The notes under the pieces were generated by a model. It was not told the origin of the DNA and searched no databases. It worked only from the letters and a program-made list of their open reading frames with translations. Below are positions 17,024-23,644 of a stretch of DNA of 64,000 nt, piece after piece. The stretch's first letter is position 1, and every line of letters starts with the position of its first letter. The translations under genes were made by a program, and so were the position numbers. Location of the stretch: contig CAIYVX010000083.1 in assembly GCA_903929765.1 (NCBI GenBank), positions 27,435-91,434 of the forward strand, in the 5' to 3' direction. Origin of the DNA: an uncultured Planctomycetia bacterium (lineage in GTDB: Bacteria > Planctomycetota > Phycisphaerae > FEN-1346 > JAACEH01).

Positions 17024-17599
17024 GTGGCCACCGACAAGTACCTGGAGACGTTCATCGAGGCCCAGGCCCTCTTGGAAGGGCATTTTATCCTGACCAGCGG
17101 GCTGCACAGTCCGCGCTACTTGCAGTGCGCCCTGGTGCTCCAGGACCCCAAGTTGTCCGGCAAGTTGTGCAAGGCCCTGGCCAAGCAACTCAAAGACTTC
17201 GAGATTGAAACGGTCATCGGGCCGGCTATGGGCGGCATCGTCGTGGCCTACGAAATGGCCCGGGCCCTCGGCGTGCGCGGCATCTTCGCCGAGCGCAAGG
17301 AAAATCTGATGGAGCTGCGCCGCGGCTTCACCATCCGGCCCGGCGAGCGCGTCCTGCTGGTCGAGGACGTGGTCACGACCGGCCGCTCGTCGAAAGAGGT
17401 CCGCGAAGTGGTTGAGGCCGCGGGCGGCGTGGTCGTGGCCGTGGCCAGCCTGGTCGACCGCACCAGCGGTCGCGATCCCGGCTTCGGCGTCCCGTTCTTC
17501 AGCCTCCTGAAGATCGACGTGCCGACCTACGAGCCGGCCGATTGCCCGCTCTGCCGCGAAGGGTTGCCGCTGGTGAAGCCGGGGAGCAGGAAAGCTTAA
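17024..17599 (+). CDS. pyrE: Orotate phosphoribosyltransferase
   Basis: A 191-residue enzyme joining orotate and PRPP to orotidine 5'-phosphate in UMP synthesis. Motifs: LTSGLHSPRYLQCALVLQ near residue 20, GPAMGGIVVAYEMARAL near 66, the RKENLMELRRGF loop and the PRPP-binding VLLVEDVVTTGRSSKEV near 109-125. The cysteine-bearing C-terminus (YEPADCPLCREGLPLVKPGS) is common in bacterial PyrE of this subtype. I placed the start at GTG 17024 with ACGGAG 7 bases upstream; the frame is open further upstream but overlaps secG. It is separated from pyrR-pyrB-pyrC at 49 kb. Confidence 0.95.
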   Translation: MATDKYLETFIEAQALLEGHFILTSGLHSPRYLQCALVLQDPKLSGKLCKALAKQLKDFEIETVIGPAMGGIVVAYEMARALGVRGIFAERKENLMELRRGFTIRPGERVLLVEDVVTTGRSSKEVREVVEAAGGVVVAVASLVDRTSGRDPGFGVPFFSLLKIDVPTYEPADCPLCREGLPLVKPGSRKA

Positions 17600-17660
17600 G
17601 AGAATTAAAAATTAAAAATGCAAAATTAAAAATGTAAAAGAAACAAAAGAAACAACAGCA

Positions 17661-17684
17661 TCCCCCAGCAGTGCTGGGGGCTTC
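17661..17684. repeat. Family E hairpin (exact copy of 13106-13129)
   Basis: A 24-base hairpin with arms CCCCCAGCA/TGCTGGGGG followed by CTTC. It lies in the leader of yicC, 41 bases before its ATG, with A-rich flanks. Confidence 0.75.
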
Positions 17685-17724
17685 AAAAGAAAAAGAAACA
17701 GCAACGGCGAATGGAAACAAAACG

Positions 17725-18606
17725 ATGATTCTGAGCATGACTGGTTATGGGGCGGCGCAGCGGGAAGACGGCGATCTGAGCCTGTCGACCGAAGTGCGCG
17801 GCGTCAACCAGCGCTACCTCAAGACGACTTACCGGACGCCGGAATTTCTGGGCGCCCTGGAGTCGGAGTTCGACCGGATCATCCGGGCCAGGATTTCGCG
17901 CGGGGCTTTGACCGTGTCGATGCGCTGCCGGCGGCTGGGCGCGAGCACCGATCTGCCGATTTCGATGGCCATGCTGGAGGCCTACGCCACACAGTTGCCG
18001 CAGATCGCCAAGCGGATCGGCGTGAAGAGCGAGTTGTCCATGGCCGACCTGGTGGCCCTGCCGGGCGTGGTGGAGGAAAACGCCCAGGCCACGGCGCTGG
18101 ACCCGATTCGCGAGCGTGTGCTGGCCTCGCTGGAGGCGGCGCTCGGGGATTTTGAGACCATGCGGCGGCAGGAAGGCAAGACGCTGGAGGCCGACCTGCG
18201 GCTGCACCTGAAGAGCATCCGCGAACACCTGGCCGAGATCAAAAATTTGGGCCCGGCGGTGATCGAGGAATATCGCGACCGGCTGCTGGCCCGCGTGACC
18301 GTGCTGCTCAAAGGCACGCCGCTCGAGATGGCCCGCGAGACGCTGCTGACGGAGGTTTCGCTCTTTGCCGAACGGTCGGACATCAACGAGGAAATCGCCC
18401 GGCTCCAATCGCACCTCGGCCAGTTCGACGAGCTTCTGGAATCGGACCAGCCGGCGGGACGGAAGCTGGAGTTCCTGACCCAGGAAATGCTGCGCGAGGC
18501 CAACACCATCGGCTCGAAGTCCGGTCACGCCCAGATCAGCCGCCGCATTGTCGAGATCAAGGCGGCCATCGACCGCTTGAAGGAACAGGTGCAAAACGCC
18601 GAGTAG
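17725..18606 (+). CDS. yicC: YicC family endoribonuclease
   Basis: A 293-residue YicC-like protein, starting MILSMTGYGAAQREDGDLSL, the family's invariant N-terminus. The C-terminal domain shows FAERSDINEEIARLQSHLGQ, GRKLEFLTQEMLREANTIGS and KSGHAQISRRIVEIKAAIDR, the highly conserved part of YicC (DUF1732). The E. coli protein has ribonuclease activity and affects small-RNA turnover. Length is typical. The ATG 17725 has only a weak GGAAAC site 10 bases upstream. It opens the gene series yicC-remA-gmk-rpoZ-coaC-coaB, an order well known from Firmicutes. Confidence 0.93.
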   Translation: MILSMTGYGAAQREDGDLSLSTEVRGVNQRYLKTTYRTPEFLGALESEFDRIIRARISRGALTVSMRCRRLGASTDLPISMAMLEAYATQLPQIAKRIGVKSELSMADLVALPGVVEENAQATALDPIRERVLASLEAALGDFETMRRQEGKTLEADLRLHLKSIREHLAEIKNLGPAVIEEYRDRLLARVTVLLKGTPLEMARETLLTEVSLFAERSDINEEIARLQSHLGQFDELLESDQPAGRKLEFLTQEMLREANTIGSKSGHAQISRRIVEIKAAIDRLKEQVQNAE

Positions 18607-18610
18607 GGTG

Positions 18611-18666
18611 TTTTAACCCCTCTCCCTTGGGAGAGGGTGGCCCGAAGGGCCGGGTGAGGGGTTTAG
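18611..18666. repeat. Family A element, reverse orientation
   Basis: CCCCTCTCCCTTGGGAGAGG followed by GTGGCCCGAAGGGCCGGGTG is a family A element in the opposite orientation to the copy in folC. It starts just after the yicC stop codon, in the gap to remA. Confidence 0.8.
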
Positions 18667-18732
18667 GCTGCAAACCTCACGAATAGACCAAGTTGCCGTT
18701 AAGCCGCATCTAAGCTGCCGTGGAGCGCCGCC

Positions 18733-19023
18733 GTGCCCATCGAAATGATCAACATCGGCTTCGGCAATTGCCTGGCGACGGCGCGCGTGGTGGCCGTGGC
18801 CCGGGCCGACAGCTCGCCGCTGAAGCGGCTGATCGAGAAGGCCTGGGACGAGAACCGCGTGGTCGACGCCACCAGCGGCCGCAAGACGCGCAGCGTGATG
18901 ATCACCGATTCCAACCACATCATCCTGTCGCACCAGAGTCCGGGGACGATCCGCGACAAACTGATCGGCCGGACCGACGCGACCGATGAGTCGGACGACG
19001 AGGATTTGGAGGCGGCGCGTTGA
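18733..19023 (+). CDS. remA: RemA-like regulatory protein (DUF370)
   Basis: A 96-residue protein with the core INIGFGNCLATARVVAVA, then SSPLKRLIEKAWDEN, VVDATSGRKTRSVMITDSNH and IILSHQSPGTIRDKL. This matches Bacillus subtilis RemA, a DNA-binding, ring-forming activator of extracellular-matrix genes. It has a 15-residue acidic C-terminal tail. The start GTG 18733 has GGAG upstream; ATG 18745 would give the more usual MINIGFGN N-terminus but lacks a ribosome site. Its stop overlaps the gmk start. The arrangement yicC-remA-gmk-rpoZ is the same as in Firmicutes, which supports the assignment. Confidence 0.9.
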   Translation: MPIEMINIGFGNCLATARVVAVARADSSPLKRLIEKAWDENRVVDATSGRKTRSVMITDSNHIILSHQSPGTIRDKLIGRTDATDESDDEDLEAAR

Positions 19024-19616
19024 GCGGGCACAAGGATCAGGTCGGCGGGGCCGATCTGGTGGTCATCAGCGGCCCTTCGGGCGTGGGCAAGAGTACGGTG
19101 GTTCACGCCGTACTCGAGCGCGAGCCTGGGCTGCGGTTCAGCGTTTCGGCGACGACGCGGGCGCCGCGGCAGGGTGAGCAGGACGGAGTGGATTATCACT
19201 TCGTGACCCGCGCGGAGTTTGAGAAACTTCGGGGGCGCGGCGGGCTGATCGAGCACGCCGAGGTCTTCGGCGAACTTTACGGCACGCCGGTGGCGCAGTT
19301 GGAAGCGGCGCGGCAGGCGGGCCAGATGCTGCTCCTGGAGATCGACGTGCAGGGCGGCATGCAGATTTGCCGGAAGTTCCCGGCGGCGCTGGAGATTCTG
19401 ATTGTGCCGCCGTCGCTCGAGGCGTTGCGAGAGCGGTTGGCCGGTCGGGGCACGGAAACGGCCGCGGCGGTGGCCCGGCGGTTTGCCGAGGCCGAGACGG
19501 AACTGACCGTGGCCCGCCGGAGCGGGGTCTATACTTCGGAAGTGGTAAACGATAAACTGGAGCGGGCCGTCGAGGACGTGGTGCGGCTCATTGAAAACCA
19601 TCGGAGAAAGAGATGA
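19020..19616 (+). CDS. gmk: Guanylate kinase
   Basis: A 198-residue enzyme phosphorylating GMP to GDP. The P-loop is SGPSGVGKST (about residues 17-26). The GMP-binding region follows: SVSATTRAPRQGEQDGVDYH, EFEKLRGRGGLIEHAEVFGE and YGTP, and the lid/C-terminal part has LLLEIDVQGGMQI and RLAGRGTET. The start is a TTG that overlaps the remA stop (TTGA), with GGAGGCGG just upstream, so translation is probably coupled. The stop overlaps the ATG of rpoZ. Confidence 0.95.
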   Translation: MSGHKDQVGGADLVVISGPSGVGKSTVVHAVLEREPGLRFSVSATTRAPRQGEQDGVDYHFVTRAEFEKLRGRGGLIEHAEVFGELYGTPVAQLEAARQAGQMLLLEIDVQGGMQICRKFPAALEILIVPPSLEALRERLAGRGTETAAAVARRFAEAETELTVARRSGVYTSEVVNDKLERAVEDVVRLIENHRRKR

Positions 19617-19888
19617 TTGAAGCCCTGAAGAGTGATGTGATCGTCCGCAAGGTCGGCGGGCGGTTCAAGCTGTCCGTCCTGATGCAGAAACGGATGGTCG
19701 ACGTGGCGTTCGGCGCGCCGCTGCTGGTGGACGGCATGGGCAAGACCCTGGCCGAGGCGGTGGTCGAGGAGATTCTCACAGACAAGATTTGCCTCGATCT
19801 GAGCGGCGGCCTGTCGCACGTCAAGGCCGAAGGCCCGACGGCCGCGCCGAGCGGACGGCGGTCGCGGCGCGATGAGGACGACGAATAG
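19613..19888 (+). CDS. rpoZ: RNA polymerase omega subunit
   Basis: A 91-residue omega-like protein. The core VRKVGGRFKLSVLMQKRMVD resembles the omega N-terminal motif for assembly on beta-prime (in E. coli, VGNRFDLVLVAARRARQ). The C-terminus is Arg/Asp/Glu-rich and probably disordered. The ATG overlaps the gmk stop (ATGA). Its place directly after gmk and before the CoaC gene is the usual position of rpoZ, which supports the call more than the sequence alone does. Confidence 0.85.
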   Translation: MIEALKSDVIVRKVGGRFKLSVLMQKRMVDVAFGAPLLVDGMGKTLAEAVVEEILTDKICLDLSGGLSHVKAEGPTAAPSGRRSRRDEDDE

Positions 19889-19921
19889 TTGTCGTTTTTC
19901 TTTATTTTGTAAGTTCAACGG

Positions 19922-20044
19922 AAACGGCGAACCGCAGAATATCGAATAACGAATATCGAATCATGAAGTCAGAGCAGCAGTCGGAAGCGGAATCTGACTT
20001 CGTGATTCTGCGGTTCCGTGTTCGATATTCGATATTCGCTGTTT
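19922..20044. repeat. Long palindromic element, family D (copy 2)
   Basis: Inverted arms of about 50 bases (19922-19973 and 19993-20044) built from ATATCGAA units, with CATGAAGTCAGA next to the centre. Ends and architecture match the element at 5458-5577 (outer ends AAACGGCGAA and TTCGCTGTTT in both), while the inner unit sequence differs. It fills the gap between rpoZ and the CoaC gene. Confidence 0.8.
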
Positions 20045-20094
20045 ATTGAGTCGGTTGACTTAGGGCGCGTGCTTGCATCCACGTAGAAGAACTC

Positions 20095-20739
20095 ATGGCA
20101 AAACAAAAGGACATCTTGGTCGGGCGGAAGATCATCGTCGGCGTCACGGGCGGCATCGCCGCCTATAAGACGGCGATGGTCGTCAGCACGCTCGTGCAGC
20201 GCGGGGCCGAGGTTCGCGTCGTCATGACCGAATCAGCCACGCGGTTCGTCACTCCCCTCACCTTCCAGACCCTGACGCGGCAAATGGTTTACACCGACAT
20301 GTGGCAACCGGCGGAGAAGTTCCAGTCGGCCCACATCAGCCTAGCCGATTGGGGCGAAGCGTGCCTCGTGGCTCCAGCCACGGCCAACCTGATCGGCAAA
20401 CTGGCCGGCGGTCTGGCCGACGACCTGCTTTCGACCACGCTCCTGGCCATTGATCTGCCGGTCATCATCGCCCCGGCCATGAACACCCGGATGTGGAACA
20501 AACTGGTGGTGCAGAACAACGTGGCGCTGCTGGTGGACCTGGGCTACCGCTTCGTCGGCCCGGAGGCCGGACGGCTGGCCTGCGGCACCGTGGGCGAAGG
20601 CCGCATGAGCGAGCCGGAAGAACTGGTCGCCGCCGTCGAAAACCTGCTCGAAGACGCCGACGCCGGCAAATGCCTGCCGGCCGGCCGCGCCCCGAGCGAT
20701 AAACCACCCCCCCTTTCCAAACGCGGACGATTAGCGTGA
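20095..20739 (+). CDS. coaC: Phosphopantothenoylcysteine decarboxylase (separate CoaC)
   Basis: A 214-residue flavoprotein of the HFCD family, decarboxylating 4'-phosphopantothenoylcysteine in CoA synthesis. Visible: VTGGIAAYKTAMVVSTL (FMN-binding), the catalytic His in FQSAHISLADWGE, VAPATANLIGKLAGGLADD, the substrate-binding Asn in APAMNTRMW and the catalytic Cys in GRLACGTVGEGRM. In most bacteria this domain is fused to CoaB; here it stops after a low-complexity tail (SDKPPPLSKRGRLA) and CoaB starts in another frame at 20736 with a GTGA overlap. The tail may be translated repeat sequence. Confidence 0.93.
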   Translation: MAKQKDILVGRKIIVGVTGGIAAYKTAMVVSTLVQRGAEVRVVMTESATRFVTPLTFQTLTRQMVYTDMWQPAEKFQSAHISLADWGEACLVAPATANLIGKLAGGLADDLLSTTLLAIDLPVIIAPAMNTRMWNKLVVQNNVALLVDLGYRFVGPEAGRLACGTVGEGRMSEPEELVAAVENLLEDADAGKCLPAGRAPSDKPPPLSKRGRLA

Positions 20740-21365
20740 GAATCCTGATCACGGCCGGTCCGACCCGAGAGTACCTGGACGACGTGCGTTATCTGTCCAA
20801 CGCCTCGACGGGGCGGATGGGCTACGCCCTGGCGGTGGCGGCGAAGGCGGCGGGGCATGAGGTGACGCTGGTTCACGGCCCGACGACGCACGAAATGCCG
20901 GCGGTTGATAAGGTTGTGGCCGTAACAAGCGCCCAGGAAATGTTCGATGCCGTCACTGCCGAGTTCCCCCGATGCGACGCCCTGATCGCCTGCGCCGCCG
21001 TGAGCGACTATCGCCCGAAGCAGCGCTCGAGCGGCAAGATCAAACGCGAGGCGGCCGAAACGCTGACGCTGGAACTGGTGCAAAATCCCGACATCGTCCG
21101 CGAGATGGCGGCGCGGCGGCGGCCGGGGCAGATCGTGATCGGGTTCGCTCTGGAATCGGCCGAGGGCGAGAAGGCGGCGCAAGAGAAGTTGGTGCGCAAG
21201 GGTCTCGACGCGATAGTCCTCAACGCCCCGTCGGTTATCGGGGCTGCCGAAACCGAGATTACGATTTTCCGGGCCGGGCAAAAGAGCGGCGAGACGGTTC
21301 GCGGATCGAAAGACGAAGCGGCAAGAAGAATTGTGACGCTGGCGGAGGAATTGGCGAAACACTAG
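20736..21365 (+). CDS. coaB: Phosphopantothenate-cysteine ligase (separate CoaB)
   Basis: A 209-residue protein that joins phosphopantothenate and cysteine using a nucleotide triphosphate. It starts MRILITAGPTREYLDDVRYL, then SNASTGRMGYALA, VTLVHGPT, CAAVSDYRPKQRSSGKIKR, GFALESAEGE and RKGLDAIVLN, all conserved in the CoaB domain of CoaBC. The GTG start overlaps the coaC stop (GTGA), so the pair is translationally coupled and should act together, as two polypeptides instead of the usual fusion. No residue loss is evident. Confidence 0.93.
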   Translation: MRILITAGPTREYLDDVRYLSNASTGRMGYALAVAAKAAGHEVTLVHGPTTHEMPAVDKVVAVTSAQEMFDAVTAEFPRCDALIACAAVSDYRPKQRSSGKIKREAAETLTLELVQNPDIVREMAARRRPGQIVIGFALESAEGEKAAQEKLVRKGLDAIVLNAPSVIGAAETEITIFRAGQKSGETVRGSKDEAARRIVTLAEELAKH

Positions 21366-21451
21366 AGGCCACCAGCCTCTTGCAACCCTGCCAATCGCCT
21401 GGATATGATGGTGTTTCACTTCAACACGGAACCTTTCGGGAGTAGCGTGGA

Positions 21452-22312
21452 ATGACGACCGAAGAACGATTGGAGAAGTTGGAGCGGGAACTAACCGAGT
21501 TACGTACGTCCTTGCGAACACGGCAACTCATCGTTGAGGACGATGAAGGCAGACCCCGCATCGGACTTTCTGTGGCCAAGGATGGACCGGCAATACTCCT
21601 TATAGATGAGCGATGCACGGCCCGTGCCGAACTAAGCATGACCGAGGGCGGGGTGGAACTGCGCCTGTATGACGATGGCGGCGAGACCCGTGCATTGCTT
21701 TGCCTAGACGGGAATGGGCCAGCGCTGCAATTGTCCGACGAAGGGGGCAATATCCGCGCTGCTCTTGCCGTAGATAAGGTCGGACCGGGGATGGCCCTGG
21801 TTGACGGAAATGGCAAGACCCGAATTGGCTTGGCCGTGAACAGTGAAGGTTCGGGGCTTAGCATTTTTGACGATGGGGACAGAACCCGCGCGGCGCTTGC
21901 CGTAGGTACGGAAGGACCGAGCCTGGGCCTGCGTGACGAAAATGGCGTGACCCGCGTGTTAGTTCAGGTCGATAGTAACGGGTCGCGGCTAAGTCTGAAT
22001 GACGAAAACTACAAGGACTTTGTGTTAGTTAGTGTAAATAAGGACGGACCTGGGGTGGCGCTGACTGAAGTGAATGGCAAGGCACGAGTTGGATTGGTCG
22101 TGACCGGGTCGAATCTCAGCATATTTGACGAGGGGGGCAAAACCCGCGCGGCACTTACCGTAGATAAGGAGGGATCGAGTCTAGGCTTGCATGACGAAAA
22201 CGGCGAGACCCGCGCAGTACTGGCAGTCGGCAAGGTTGGACCGGTTTTGAACCTGAACGACGAGACCGGTAAAACGGTCAATTCGCTCCACGAACCGATT
22301 AAAAGCATGTAA
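21452..22312 (+). CDS. Beta-repeat protein (20-residue GPxLxLxDExGxxRA units)
   Basis: A 286-residue protein. After a short coiled-coil-like start (TEERLEKLERELTELRTSLR) it is made of about eleven repeats near 20-22 residues long with the pattern DGPxLxLxDExGxTRAxLxV, for example SSLGLHDENGETRAVLAVGK. The alternating hydrophobic pattern predicts a beta-solenoid or roll. There is no signal peptide. Similar repeat proteins are, from memory, common in Planctomycetota and Chloroflexota, with no known function. The start ATG 21452 has no strong ribosome site (GGGAGTAGCGTGGA upstream). Codon use is AT-richer than coaB. Confidence 0.75.
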   Translation: MTTEERLEKLERELTELRTSLRTRQLIVEDDEGRPRIGLSVAKDGPAILLIDERCTARAELSMTEGGVELRLYDDGGETRALLCLDGNGPALQLSDEGGNIRAALAVDKVGPGMALVDGNGKTRIGLAVNSEGSGLSIFDDGDRTRAALAVGTEGPSLGLRDENGVTRVLVQVDSNGSRLSLNDENYKDFVLVSVNKDGPGVALTEVNGKARVGLVVTGSNLSIFDEGGKTRAALTVDKEGSSLGLHDENGETRAVLAVGKVGPVLNLNDETGKTVNSLHEPIKSM

Positions 22313-22394
22313 CAGAAGAGGAGATGAGCGTCCTCATGCCGCTGGAACGACGTTGACGTTTTGCTATGCACGATCTCTTGAAAGGAGCCCAGTA

Positions 22395-22769
22395 ATGACT
22401 GGTTCTAGATCCCCGGAAAACTGGAGAATCGGCCCCAAACGGAATTCGGACACAAACAAGATGTGGTTGCAGAGATATGTCGCCGCCGTTAGCACCACGC
22501 GCTTCCTGAAGTCCATGGGGCTGTTCCACGGCACTCGCGCACTTATGGCTATTCATATTGGATCGGATAAGCTATTAGAGAAAAGTGGATTGAAATTCAA
22601 GACAATCATGGAAGAGCTAGCACTGGACATCGAAGGCAATGACGACAAAGTCAAGGAAATCTGGGAAATCTGGGGAGAGAATGAAGGTTTAAGCCCGACG
22701 TCATGCCTGCCCCGCCGGCAAGACGATTGTTGGTCACTCGCCGATCACGACTACTTGGCGATAGCGTGA
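22395..22769 (+). CDS. Hypothetical protein, 124 residues
   Basis: I do not recognise this protein. The ATG 22395 follows a good AAAGGAG site at 8 bases, which is the main argument that it is real. The N-terminal half is basic with a MWLQRYVAAVSTTRFL segment; the middle (FKTIMEELALDIEGNDDKVK) is helical and acidic. The C-terminal 25 residues (PRRQDDCWSLADHDYLAIA) look like read-through into non-coding sequence, so the gene may be truncated. AT-richer than the housekeeping genes. Confidence 0.5.
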   Translation: MTGSRSPENWRIGPKRNSDTNKMWLQRYVAAVSTTRFLKSMGLFHGTRALMAIHIGSDKLLEKSGLKFKTIMEELALDIEGNDDKVKEIWEIWGENEGLSPTSCLPRRQDDCWSLADHDYLAIA

Positions 22770-22869
22770 GCCAGCCGGTGCCATGCCAACCCGGTCGGGC
22801 TGATCGCACGGCGCAAACGGAAGTAAATTTGCCCCCACTCTCGCTGGGGACAACGAGCGAGGCAAAGAA

Positions 22870-22909
22870 CACACTTTGGCCCCGATACAGCCGGGGCTTC
22901 AAAGTGTGG
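22870..22909. repeat. Family G hairpin
   Basis: Inverted repeat CACACTTTGGCCCCG / CGGGGCTTCAAAGTGTG around ATACAGC. Related hairpins lie at 4011-4050, 48979-49020 and 49038-49086. No gene is seen in the gap 22770-23042. Confidence 0.7.
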
Positions 22910-23042
22910 CACCCGGACTCATGGCCGGTCGGCGCGAGATCCGGCAAACTGGCATTCGATCACCCCTACAGGGCAGGAAAGAAAAACAAGCCTCATTCCA
23001 CTACTGGCAAGCGGCAAAAGAGTTAAGGAAAGGTCCGATAAA

Positions 23043-23492
23043 ATGCCGATAACGGTCAGGATTCGCCGCAAGGACGGTTGCGAGGACGTGCCCCTGCCGC
23101 GCTATATGAGCGAGGCGGCGGCCGGAATGGATATTTGTGCGGCCAACGCGGAGCCGCTGGTCATCGAGCCGGGGCAGATTCGCCTTGTGCCGACCGGACT
23201 GTATCTGGAAATTCCGCCGGGCTATGAGGGCCAGGTGCGCCCCAGGAGCGGGCTGGCCCTGAAGCACGGCCTGACGATTGTCAACTCGCCGGGCACCATC
23301 GACTCCGATTATCGCGGCGAAGTGGGCATCATTGTCGGCAACATCGGCGAGCAACCGTACACCGTGGAGCGCGGCAGCCGAATCGCTCAACTGGTCATTG
23401 CCCCGGTGGTCCGGGCGGCAACGGAAATCGTCGCGCAGCTCGACGAAACCACGCGCGGCAGCGGCGGATTTGGACATACTGGAACCAAGTAG
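23043..23492 (+). CDS. dut: Deoxyuridine 5'-triphosphate nucleotidohydrolase
   Basis: A 149-residue trimeric-type dUTPase, converting dUTP to dUMP and pyrophosphate. All five motifs are visible: [12 protein letters not shown] (motif 1), [12 protein letters not shown] (2), [16 protein letters not shown] with the catalytic Asp (3), [11 protein letters not shown] (4) and [12 protein letters not shown] (5). The start ATG 23043 lies after AAGGAAAGG. The gene stands between repeat-filled gaps and upstream of ftsK. Confidence 0.96.
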   Translation: MPITVRIRRKDGCEDVPLPRYMSEAAAGMDICAANAEPLVIEPGQIRLVPTGLYLEIPPGYEGQVRPRSGLALKHGLTIVNSPGTIDSDYRGEVGIIVGNIGEQPYTVERGSRIAQLVIAPVVRAATEIVAQLDETTRGSGGFGHTGTK

Positions 23493-23499
23493 TGCCCAG

Positions 23500-23620
23500 T
23501 GGCATGGGCGTCTCGCCCATGAGTGCCACGGGCGTCCCGCCCGTGGAAAAAAAAGAAAAAGAAGAAACACCAGGGGCAAGATGCCCCTGGGACTCACGGG
23601 CAAGATGCCCGTGCCACTAG
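23500..23620. repeat. Stacked-hairpin element, family C
   Basis: Four consecutive hairpins of the type GGCATGGGCGTCTCGCCCAT, CCACGGGCGTCCCGCCCGTGG, CAGGGGCAAGATGCCCCTGG and CACGGGCAAGATGCCCGTG, with a purine-rich spacer (AAAAAAAAGAAAAAGAAGAA) in the middle. The whole is a palindrome of hairpins. A second element of the same design lies at 41531-41643. Confidence 0.8.
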
Positions 23621-23644
23621 AAAAGTGGCGGCGGAGGAATTCGG

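Noticed and set aside
3943..18666. Repeated CCCTCACCC...GGGAGAGG units considered as a CRISPR array
   Set aside because: The copies are kilobases apart, palindromic, and in both orientations, without spacers or cas genes.
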